In this document: one piece after another, positions 5,620 to 12,104 of the stretch
Layout: each line of letters begins with the position of its first letter
How positions within the stretch are numbered: position 1 is the stretch's first letter
NCBI GenBank assembly: GCA_017520105.1
Contig: JAFWRL010000082.1
Location: forward strand, 1 to 12,104
From: Fibrobacter sp.
Lineage (GTDB): Bacteria > Fibrobacterota > Fibrobacteria > Fibrobacterales > Fibrobacteraceae
Length of the DNA: 12,104 nt
Direction of reading: 5' to 3'
Position numbers and translations under genes: made by a program
Notes under the pieces: generated by a model
Seen by the model: only the letters and a program-made list of their open reading frames with translations
What the model was told of the DNA's origin: nothing
Database searches by the model: none

Positions 5620-7200
5620 ATGTACGATATTTTGGTTCTAGGCGCCGGCATTTCAGGATTGAGCGCGGCCCTCCACGCAGCAGAAAAAGGGTTTCACGTT
5701 GTCATATTAACCAAGGGAGCAAAGCCGGATGGTTCTTCGAACTATGCGCAGGGCGGCATCGCCACAGTAACCGAGAAGACAGACAAATTTGAGTTCCATA
5801 TCGCCGACACCCTCGAAGCGGGCGCCGGGCTCTGCAAAAAAGAACCCGTCAACATCTTGACCAAGAGCGGGCCAGCCACCATAAAGCAGCTCGTCAAGTG
5901 GGGCGTCCAGTTCACACCGTCGCCCGAAGACAAGTCGCAGTTCGACCTCCACCTCGAAGGCGGACACAGCCACCACCGCATTCTGCACGCCGCGGACCTC
6001 ACCGGCAAAGAGATTATGCGCGCCCTCCTCTGCGAACTTCACAAGCAGAAGAAAATAGACTACCTCGAAAACTGCTACATCAAGGACTTGATTTGCGAAG
6101 GCGAAGGCAAGAACAAGCGCTGCGTCGGCGCCAAGGTCATCCACCAGAAGACCGGCGAAGTCGAAAGCATCTACGCGAAAGCGACCATCCTCTCGACCGG
6201 CGGCGCAGGCCGCATCTGGCAATACACAGTCTGCCCGCCCGACAGTTGCGGAGACGGCATGGCCATTGCAGCACGTGCAGGGGCCGCCCTTCAGGACATC
6301 GAATTCATGCAGTTCCACCCCACAAGTTTGTACGCACCGAGCTTCAAGAAACCCTTCCTCATCTCCGAAGCGGTACGCGGTTTCGGCGGCATCCTTAAGA
6401 ACGACAAGGGCGAAGAATTCATGAACCAGGTGCACCCGCTGCACTCGCTTGCCCCCCGCGACATCGTGGCACGCGCCATCCACAGCGAAATGCAGCGCCT
6501 CGGCAAGGACCACATGTTCATCGACCTTTCCGGACGTACCCCCAAGGACATCAAGAGCCACTTCCCGCACATTTATTCCAAGTGCATGGACGCAGGCATC
6601 GACATCACCAAGGAATGGATTCCGGTCGTTCCGGCAGCCCACTACATGTGCGGTGGCGTACTCGTCGATACCTGGTCCCGCACCGAAATCAAGGGCCTTT
6701 ACGCCTGCGGCGAAGTCGCGGCCACTGGAGTGCACGGAGCCAACCGCCTCGCCTCCAACTCACTCCTGGAAAGCGTCGTGTTTGCCATCCGCGCCGTCGA
6801 TGACATCGACAAGAACTGTCTTACCAAAGACAAACTAAGCGTTCCCAAACCCAAGAAAGAAAGCGTCAGCTTCGCGAAAGCCGCCTACTGGCGCAAGCGC
6901 AAGAAACAGCTCCAGGATATGATGTGGACGCACTGCGGCATCGTGCGCACCGTCGCAGGTCTCAACCAAGGCCTCAAGGTCATCGACGAACTCCAGAAGG
7001 ACGTTGATGCGGCCATTAAGAACAAAGAAACGGAGAATTTGCATTTCCTCGAATTCCTGAACGCACTCCAAGTTTCCAAGATGATCCTCATCGCGGCGCT
7101 ACGTCGTAAGGAATCCCGCGGACTCCACTACATTTTGGACTTTCCCAATCAAGACCCGAAAACAAAGCACCAAAGCATTTATTTGAGCGACAAGAAATAA
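5620..7200 (+). CDS. nadB: L-aspartate oxidase
   Basis: A 526-residue flavoprotein that oxidises L-aspartate to iminoaspartate, the first step of de novo NAD synthesis before quinolinate synthase NadA. Visible: FAD-binding GAGISG (residues 8-13), the NadB hallmark SSNYAQGGIA (39-48), substrate-region HLEGGHSHHRILHAADLTG (111-129), EFMQFHPTS (228-236), SEAVRGFGG, catalytic-type arginine in LAPRD (R280), HYMCGGV (341-347) and GLYACGEVAATGVHGANRLA (359-378), then a C-terminal helical domain. These fit NadB rather than succinate dehydrogenase SdhA. I place the start at ATG 5620, with GGAG at 5610-5613; an in-frame TTG at 5608 overlaps that site and is unlikely. nadA and nadC are not in the window. 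The kinase gene follows after 22 bases, probably in the same transcript. Confidence 0.95.
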   Translation: MYDILVLGAGISGLSAALHAAEKGFHVVILTKGAKPDGSSNYAQGGIATVTEKTDKFEFHIADTLEAGAGLCKKEPVNILTKSGPATIKQLVKWGVQFTPSPEDKSQFDLHLEGGHSHHRILHAADLTGKEIMRALLCELHKQKKIDYLENCYIKDLICEGEGKNKRCVGAKVIHQKTGEVESIYAKATILSTGGAGRIWQYTVCPPDSCGDGMAIAARAGAALQDIEFMQFHPTSLYAPSFKKPFLISEAVRGFGGILKNDKGEEFMNQVHPLHSLAPRDIVARAIHSEMQRLGKDHMFIDLSGRTPKDIKSHFPHIYSKCMDAGIDITKEWIPVVPAAHYMCGGVLVDTWSRTEIKGLYACGEVAATGVHGANRLASNSLLESVVFAIRAVDDIDKNCLTKDKLSVPKPKKESVSFAKAAYWRKRKKQLQDMMWTHCGIVRTVAGLNQGLKVIDELQKDVDAAIKNKETENLHFLEFLNALQVSKMILIAALRRKESRGLHYILDFPNQDPKTKHQSIYLSDKK

Positions 7201-7222
7201 ATCATTTTCTATATAGGAACGC

Positions 7223-8272
7223 ATGGAAGAGCTCAAGGCAACACAGTCAAGAAGGAAAGTCAAGGATCAACTACCGTCAAAGATTGGCGGGTACAAACCG
7301 ATACAAGCGTTGAACAGCGGAGCCATGGGCAGCCTGTGGCTTTGCAGGGACCCGTCGCTGGACCGTCTCGTCGTTGCCAAGAGGCTGAACGCAAATTTGA
7401 ACCAGCAGGACATCTACATCAAACGATTCCTGCAAGAAGGGAGCATTCTCGCCCACCTGAACCACCCGAACATACTCCAGCCCTACGCCCTCTGGAAAGA
7501 CAGCGACGGCAACTACACAATGTCGATGGAGTACATACAAGGTTCAAGCCTCAAGGATTTGCTCCTGAGAAACAAGCGACCACCTATCTGGGTCGTCGAG
7601 ACAATCCTCTACGAACTTTTAAGTGCGCTTAGCCACGCCCACCGCAACGGAGTCACCCACCGCGACCTCAAGCCCGCGAACATGATGATAGACAAGGACG
7701 GACGTCTGAGGCTCCTCGACTTCGGTATCGCCCACACCGAAACGCCACTCGAAATCGGCAAGGAACTCACGCAGACCGGTTGCATCATCGGCACCGCCGC
7801 CTACATGAGCCCGGAACAAATCATGGGCGAAAAAGTCAATTACGCCAGCGACCTCTTTAGCGTAGGCATCATCGCAAGCGAAATGCTCATCGGCGAAAAC
7901 CTTTTCCGCGGCAAGGACTTCGAAGAAACCCGCGAAAACATCCTCAAGATGAAATTCAAGCTGGAAGTATTCCCCGACGATGTTCCCAAACCGCTCCGCA
8001 AATTCGTGCTGAAACTCCTGAACAAACGGGCAAGCAAGCGACCGTCTTCGGCCTGCGACGCTGCAAACGAGCTCGCCGACCTCATGCACGAATTTCCACG
8101 AGACATGACCCCCTACATCGCCGAATGGGCCGATGCAGTGAACGAGGACCAACCGACAGATTCTATCATATCCCCTAGGCCACAAAAAACTACATTTAAG
8201 TATGGAATAGGATTCATACTTGGTGTTTTAGTTGCAACAGTGGTTTTTGCAGCCATCAAGTTCGTGGTCTAG
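7223..8272 (+). CDS. Tail-anchored Hanks-type Ser/Thr protein kinase
   Basis: A 349-residue eukaryotic-like protein kinase. The kinase domain (about 22-290) has a Gly loop NSGAMG (31-36, first Gly replaced by Asn), ATP-binding VAK (K53), helix-C Glu in FLQEGSIL (E72), catalytic loop HRDLKPAN (146-153; D148, K150, N153), DFG (166-168) and the activation/P+1 region GTAAYMSPEQ. All residues needed for catalysis are present, so it should be active. A single membrane segment at about 328-347 ends at the extreme C-terminus, and there is no extracellular sensor domain such as PASTA. The protein is therefore a tail-anchored cytoplasmic kinase. ATG at 7223 has AGGA at 7215-7218. It lies 22 bases after nadB and 13 bases before the CvpA gene, so one of these neighbours could be a partner or substrate; that is inference. 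Confidence 0.9.
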   Translation: MEELKATQSRRKVKDQLPSKIGGYKPIQALNSGAMGSLWLCRDPSLDRLVVAKRLNANLNQQDIYIKRFLQEGSILAHLNHPNILQPYALWKDSDGNYTMSMEYIQGSSLKDLLLRNKRPPIWVVETILYELLSALSHAHRNGVTHRDLKPANMMIDKDGRLRLLDFGIAHTETPLEIGKELTQTGCIIGTAAYMSPEQIMGEKVNYASDLFSVGIIASEMLIGENLFRGKDFEETRENILKMKFKLEVFPDDVPKPLRKFVLKLLNKRASKRPSSACDAANELADLMHEFPRDMTPYIAEWADAVNEDQPTDSIISPRPQKTTFKYGIGFILGVLVATVVFAAIKFVV

Positions 8273-8285
8273 AAGGATTAGTCCA

Positions 8286-9017
8286 ATGAATTGGATAGAC
8301 ATTTCATGCCTTGCCTGCCTCATCATCTTTGGGGTCATCGGATATTGGCGAGGATTACTGAACAGCGTATTCAGGTTATGCGCCTGGGTTGCTGCAATTC
8401 TTGGAGCTTACTTTGCACAGAGCCTTTTTAGCGGATACGTTGTGCAAAACTTTGCATTTAGCGATTTTACCGCTCGGCTCATCTGCACATGCGTAGGCTT
8501 CCTGATTCCGTTCTTGCTGTTCTCGTTTATTGGCCATCTAGTCGGCGATTCCATCAAGGACACCATCGTCGGAAAGACAAACCACGTTTTAGGGTTGCTC
8601 TTTGGGCTCCTCAAGGCCTCCCTGATTTGTTTTGCTTTTCTCTTCGTCTTGCATCTTCTCCCTGTAGAAGGCAACCTCAAGGAAACAAGAAACAGCGCCG
8701 TCGCTTACAGCATCTGCAAGTCGGCCATCGTAACGATGGGATATTCTTCCGACGAAGTGGATCTCCGCCAAATGGCAAAAGAAAAAGCAACCGAACTCAC
8801 CAAGACGATTACAGACAAAGCAAAAGGCTCTACAGAAGAAGTCGCAGACAGCGCAAAAGCAGCCGTCAAGAATGCCGCAGACAGTGTTGCGACCAAAGTC
8901 ACCGAAACTGCCGAGAAGGCTAAAGACGCCGCCATCGCCGCCAAGGACGCAGCCGTAAAGAAATTCAACGAAGGCAAGTCCAGCGCATCCCAGGACACAA
9001 GCAAAATCAAGAAATAA
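8286..9017 (+). CDS. cvpA: CvpA-family membrane protein with long helical tail
   Basis: A 243-residue protein. Residues 1-128 have four membrane segments (about 4-20, 28-47, 65-88, 103-125) with the CvpA family pattern WIDI...FGVIGYWRG near the start and GxxxG-rich helices (LGLLFGLLK). CvpA was named for colicin V production in E. coli and is widely linked to envelope stress; its molecular role is unclear. Residues about 163-226 form an Ala/Lys/Glu/Thr-rich amphipathic helix without prolines, resembling LEA or apolipoprotein-like repeats (ADSAKAAVKNAADS, AKDAAIAAKDAAVKKF). The extension makes it longer than the usual CvpA of about 160-180 residues. I place the start at ATG 8286 (AAGGA at 8273-8277), not at an in-frame ATG at 8232 inside the kinase gene, because the membrane segment begins right after it. 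Last gene of the nadB cluster; a terminator follows. Confidence 0.82.
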   Translation: MNWIDISCLACLIIFGVIGYWRGLLNSVFRLCAWVAAILGAYFAQSLFSGYVVQNFAFSDFTARLICTCVGFLIPFLLFSFIGHLVGDSIKDTIVGKTNHVLGLLFGLLKASLICFAFLFVLHLLPVEGNLKETRNSAVAYSICKSAIVTMGYSSDEVDLRQMAKEKATELTKTITDKAKGSTEEVADSAKAAVKNAADSVATKVTETAEKAKDAAIAAKDAAVKKFNEGKSSASQDTSKIKK

Positions 9018-9050
9018 AAATAGGCGAAAGCCTGCATCTTCGTCTATTTT
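9017..9050. terminator. Bidirectional terminator between convergent genes
   Basis: AAAATAGGCGAA (9017-9028) pairs with TTCGTCTATTTT (9039-9050), 12 bp with one G-U pair and a 10-base loop. An alternative inner hairpin AGGC-GAAA-GCCT (9022-9033) has a GNRA loop. A-rich and T-rich flanks let it serve both the nadB-kinase-cvpA cluster and the - strand lipoprotein operon. Confidence 0.75.
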
Positions 9051-9062
9051 ATCTCACGTTTT

Positions 9063-9800
9063 TTATTTGGATAACGTTTCTTCCTGCTCGCGGAGCTTCT
9101 TGTAGCTGGGACTTTCGAGTGGAAGGATGGAGGGGTCGAGTTTTAGAGGCTTGTAGCCTTCAATGTCCTTGGGGTCGGTGCGGACAGTCAAGGAGATTAC
9201 TTGCTCATTCAAAGGAATATCGAATTCATAAATGAGGCCTTGCATAGTTTCACGGATCCGTCCTTGTTCATCTTTCACAGCAATATAATTTTGCTTTAAT
9301 CTTTTGTGGTTTTGAACTAGCCCCGGTTCAATGAGAAGACTATCACCCGCATAAAAAACACGAACATACACGTCCGTTGTATCCAACACCATATTTCGTC
9401 CAAACGCAGCACTCATAACATTTTCTAAAGTCGAAGGAGTCATCTCATATACGCACTCCGCATCTAGACCTTCATGATTTTGATTAGAATCAAACAATTT
9501 TTCACCCCAAAGAACGGATCTTTGTAAGCAAAATGTGGGATTAGAAAATCCATCTTTATTTTTAGACGGTTGGCCAAACGAATAAACAAGAGCATCCTTG
9601 TCTATAGTTTCGACCATTCGCAGCGATGAACTGACCAATCGCAACATATTCCATTCTGCATAAACGTCAATCGTCTGTTTTTCAGGAATCAAGAACAAAT
9701 CTTCGGAAGAAAGCCGAGAATGAAGCCATTCGTCAACAACTGGCTTTTTTGCACATCCACAAAAAAGCAAAAATAACATTAAAACAACAAGTTTTCTCAT
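9063..9800 (-). CDS. Unrecognised lipoprotein
   Basis: A 245-residue protein with a type II signal sequence: basic MRK, hydrophobic core, and lipobox-like FCGC with the acylated Cys at position 16. The mature part is mixed alpha/beta, with two more cysteines (in TFCLQR and AECVYE) that could form a disulfide and a charged C-terminus (LREQEETLSK). I recognise no family. ATG at 9798-9800 overlaps the stop of the upstream gene by 4 bases (ATGA), so translation is coupled. The 5' two thirds are AT-rich (hand count of 9241-9300: 35% GC), while 9121-9180 is 55% GC. It is the last gene of the - strand unit. An exported partner of the large surface protein upstream, possibly an immunity or assembly factor, is inference. 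Confidence 0.72.
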   Translation of the reverse strand: MRKLVVLMLFLLFCGCAKKPVVDEWLHSRLSSEDLFLIPEKQTIDVYAEWNMLRLVSSSLRMVETIDKDALVYSFGQPSKNKDGFSNPTFCLQRSVLWGEKLFDSNQNHEGLDAECVYEMTPSTLENVMSAAFGRNMVLDTTDVYVRVFYAGDSLLIEPGLVQNHKRLKQNYIAVKDEQGRIRETMQGLIYEFDIPLNEQVISLTVRTDPKDIEGYKPLKLDPSILPLESPSYKKLREQEETLSK

Positions 9801-10426
9801 TCACAGCCATCCATATAAATATCAAACGGATATTTTTTTAACATATCATACAAAGGAATCAATACATCCAAGGGTTTCTTTAATATGATATCATCATTCC
9901 GAAAATCATTGAAATAGAAATTTTTGAGAACAGCGCCTTCTTTTACAAATCCTAAATACTGAATATTCCCTATTTGTGGTAATTCAGGCCAATCTTTCGT
10001 AACAGAAATTTGAGGATACCGTTCAAGAGAACATTTTTTCAAAAAAGAAAAAACGTTTCCATCATCGGTAATTCGTCCAATGCACTTATCCATATTAAAT
10101 TCACGAAATTTATTTTTACGTTCATCTAAATACGCATCGGGATTTGTCCAACGAGATTCTTTCATTCTCGGATGTTGAAACAATTCTACACCAGATTCAC
10201 TTATAAAGAAAAGTTTCAAAGTTTCCTTTTTAGATACAAAAAGATAAATTCCATCACGATTCCAATTATACAAGGAATCCTTGAAAAACGTCTCCATCGC
10301 ACCTTTTTTAAGAGCTATTTCACGATTCATCATTTTCTTTGGAACTTCATCAAAAGACCATTGATTCCCCATTGCAGTGTTCACTAAAAAGAAAAAAAGA
10401 AACGCAATAAATTTCTGTATTTTCAT
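9797..10426 (-). CDS. Unrecognised exported protein
   Basis: A 209-residue protein with a signal peptide (MKIQK, then a Phe/Leu-rich core; cleavage probably after AMG at 20). The mature part is rich in Lys, Asp, Phe and Asn, with two cysteines (in DKCIGR and KKCSLER) and a third near the end (DGCE). No family is recognised. I choose ATG 10426, which overlaps the previous stop by 4 bases (ATGA) and starts the signal peptide directly; a GTG at 10438 would add four residues. Base composition is low in GC compared with the nadB side of the window. Middle member of a translationally coupled unit. Confidence 0.72.
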   Translation of the reverse strand: MKIQKFIAFLFFFLVNTAMGNQWSFDEVPKKMMNREIALKKGAMETFFKDSLYNWNRDGIYLFVSKKETLKLFFISESGVELFQHPRMKESRWTNPDAYLDERKNKFREFNMDKCIGRITDDGNVFSFLKKCSLERYPQISVTKDWPELPQIGNIQYLGFVKEGAVLKNFYFNDFRNDDIILKKPLDVLIPLYDMLKKYPFDIYMDGCE

Positions 10427-11169
10427 AGATCCGAGCACCTTATTTCCTTAATTTTAGCATCATTCGAACGAATGGCGAAATGCTCAGGATTATCCACAAG
10501 TTTATCCCACCAGCATTGCGGAAATTCATAATTTGCAAACTCACTAAACAACAGATAAACTTCTTTATAATAATCTAAAATCACAGATTGAAATTCTCTT
10601 TTTATTTTCGAAAAATCGGGAATTGTAAACACCTTTTCATTTCCACTATGTTCAAACACCAACACATAAACATCGTCACCTCGACCAGCAGACATTATAT
10701 CAGAATAATTTTTTTTCAACAATTCAATCCATTCCCTGAGTTTGGGCTTTAAGGGAAAAGCCTTCGCACAAGCACTCCGATATCTTTCGAAATTCTGCAG
10801 AAAATGCTGTTTCATGCAATTACCGATACGAGTAGATGAAGAAGGTTCAGCAGAATGCTCCGATGGATCTATAGCAAAATAGAGAGAATCGTCTTCAAAT
10901 GAAAAATACGCATATTTGTAAACAAAGAAACCATTTTTTCGATACGACGTATAAAAGAAAGTTCCTTTTTCACCAATATTCTTTTCTGGAAAAAGAGAAC
11001 CGACTACATTAACAACGCTTTTTGAAATATCAAAATATCTGTATAGTTCGCTAGCGTCATCTCTATATGAAATATTATGCGAAAACGATTTCTGAACAAA
11101 CAGAGTATCATTCGCACGTAAGCAAGTCACTAGCGCTAGAATCGTCAACAAAGTTATAATTTTTGCCAT
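10423..11169 (-). CDS. Unrecognised exported protein
   Basis: A 248-residue protein with a signal peptide (MAKIITLLTILALVTC...; cleavage likely after LRA at 19, although LVTC is a weak lipobox alternative with Cys at 16). The mature part has aromatic-rich beta stretches (FFYTSYRKNGFFVYKYAYF), a helical centre and cysteines (in GNCMKQ, SACAK, PQCWW and IRCSDL). No family is recognised. It starts at ATG 11169, 16 bases inside the end of the large upstream gene, so it is read from the same transcript and probably coupled. AT-rich like its neighbours. As the first gene after the large protein's C-terminal tip it is in the position expected for an immunity gene, if the locus is a toxin system. Confidence 0.72.
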   Translation of the reverse strand: MAKIITLLTILALVTCLRANDTLFVQKSFSHNISYRDDASELYRYFDISKSVVNVVGSLFPEKNIGEKGTFFYTSYRKNGFFVYKYAYFSFEDDSLYFAIDPSEHSAEPSSSTRIGNCMKQHFLQNFERYRSACAKAFPLKPKLREWIELLKKNYSDIMSAGRGDDVYVLVFEHSGNEKVFTIPDFSKIKREFQSVILDYYKEVYLLFSEFANYEFPQCWWDKLVDNPEHFAIRSNDAKIKEIRCSDL

Positions 11170-12104
11170 TTATAGCCTGCTAAATCTATTATAAGATGAG
11201 TCCACCAATGGTTTCCATAATTAAAACTTGAATATATTTTTCCACCCTCATAAATCAATTCAACATTCCCATAATTTCCCCAAATTCCAGGTTTACGGTA
11301 TGTATGCTTATATCCATTATGAGTATTGACCGATGACTTAGGTTCATCTATATCAACATTATATCTAGTTCTCATCGCCATATCAATTTTTTTCGCTCTT
11401 TCCTTTGAATAAATAGGAACACCATCGTCATCAACTAAATCCGCATTATAACCATCTCCAAATTCAGCCTTCAAATAGGCATCTTGGGCAGCAACATTAC
11501 CAGCATTGCTAACATCATACTTATCTCCAAAAGTCAAGTGTTTCCCTAGATCTGGCAACCACAATTCCATACTTACAATACTACCTTTTTTTTGTCCCTT
11601 ATCATCCACAGTATTGTTTCCATATCCAATATAAGCTCGTTCCTCAAAGCCCCAGCTTCCTTGCATACCGTCAAAGCCTTTGTCCAAATGCGAAACTTGA
11701 GCATGCAAGCCATAGCCGCCAATCCCTGCATACAAGCCGCGACCTTCGGCACCGAAGAATCCAGCCTCGGCTCCGACAGATGCACGTACACCGGCATACG
11801 TAACGTAAGCTTCCGCATGGACAGTCATGCCAAATGTTCCATTACGATCCAGGGTAAAACCATCACCGACTTCAAAACCTGCACATGCGGCAGAAGAGGC
11901 TCCCCAGCAAACACCAGCACTACGGCTTAACGAAAAACCTGTATATGTGTTAAAACTAAAGCTTTCCCCTACATTCAACCATGCCCCCGATGTTAGCAAA
12001 GGTATGCTAGCATTCGCACTTAAATTGAACGATTTCGAGCCATCCTGATTGAAGCTAAACGAGGCATTGGCTCCGAAATCGCCGATTTCCGCGGCTGCTC
12101 CAAA
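11154..12104 (-). CDS. C-terminal part of a large repetitive surface-type protein
   Basis: An open frame that enters from the window edge; 316 residues are visible and the true start lies outside (an internal TTG at 11999 is not the start, since the frame stays open upstream). The first 150 visible residues are rich in Gly, Ala, Ser and Phe with strand-like repeats (ASFSFNQDGSKSFNLSANAS, SFSFNTYTGFSLS, VTYAGVRASVGAEAGF). This suggests a secreted or surface beta-structure such as an Rhs-like, autotransporter-like or filament protein; no exact family is recognised. The last 160 residues differ: more charged and aromatic, with DKYDVSNAGNVAAQDAYL, DDDGVPIYSKERAKKID and an ending NYGNHWWTHLIIDLAGYKW. 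The GC content changes at the same place (about 51% before 11640, about 35% after, counted by hand). A modular, replaceable C-terminal tip is plausible. The stop overlaps the next gene by 16 bases. Confidence 0.7.
   Translation of the reverse strand, partial: FGAAAEIGDFGANASFSFNQDGSKSFNLSANASIPLLTSGAWLNVGESFSFNTYTGFSLSRSAGVCWGASSAACAGFEVGDGFTLDRNGTFGMTVHAEAYVTYAGVRASVGAEAGFFGAEGRGLYAGIGGYGLHAQVSHLDKGFDGMQGSWGFEERAYIGYGNNTVDDKGQKKGSIVSMELWLPDLGKHLTFGDKYDVSNAGNVAAQDAYLKAEFGDGYNADLVDDDGVPIYSKERAKKIDMAMRTRYNVDIDEPKSSVNTHNGYKHTYRKPGIWGNYGNVELIYEGGKIYSSFNYGNHWWTHLIIDLAGYKWQKL

Noticed and set aside
5608..5622. TTG start for nadB, four codons upstream of the ATG
   Set aside because: The TTG overlaps the GGAG ribosome binding site, and the FAD-binding strand starts directly after the ATG at 5620.
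5707..6735. 342-codon open frame on the complement of nadB
   Set aside because: It lies wholly inside nadB, has a His/Val/Ala-rich composition typical of an antisense frame of a GC-biased gene, and shows no recognisable motif.
7619..8185. 188-codon open frame on the complement of the kinase gene
   Set aside because: It overlaps the catalytic motifs of the kinase on the other strand and has no recognisable features.

Overview
The window looks like chromosomal DNA from a Gram-negative bacterium with roughly 50% GC. Envelope proteins (an OmpA-domain protein, an outer-membrane barrel, an inner-membrane PpiD-type chaperone, a lipoprotein) support the Gram-negative call. Overall flavour, including simple GGAG ribosome binding sites and short hairpin repeats between genes, suggests Fibrobacter or a close relative (Fibrobacterota). 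That placement is inference from general resemblance, not proof.

Left part (1-3059): a repeat-rich leader precedes a CvfB/YitL-type S1 RNA-binding protein on the + strand, closed by a strong terminator. Convergent to it is an exported OmpA-domain protein, which is divergent from an outer-membrane beta-barrel protein. Middle (3060-5619): a gene-poor 454-base stretch holds two terminators, a hairpin repeat, a tRNA-Glu(CTC) with a near-consensus promoter, and an unusual array of 7-base units in inverted halves. A PpiD/SurA-type periplasmic folding factor follows on the - strand. Right-centre (5620-9017): nadB (L-aspartate oxidase, NAD synthesis), a tail-anchored Hanks-type Ser/Thr kinase and a CvpA-family membrane protein with a long charged helical tail form a tight + strand cluster.

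Right end (9063-12104): four - strand genes read inward from the window edge. The first is the 3' end of a large repetitive, Gly/Ala/Ser/Asn-rich protein. It is followed, with overlaps of 16, 4 and 4 bases, by two unrecognised signal-peptide proteins and a lipoprotein. Base composition falls from about 51% to about 35% GC inside the large gene and stays low through much of the following genes. A variable C-terminal tip followed by exported small partners in one coupled unit is the layout of polymorphic toxin/immunity loci. No toxin fold is recognised, so this is a hypothesis, and it is the best candidate here for an undescribed system.

A second theme is non-coding structure. Three hairpin repeats share a TC/TC internal loop while their upper stems change in a compensating way; a 160-base multi-hairpin element lies upstream of cvfB; and the 7-base array lies downstream of the PpiD gene.
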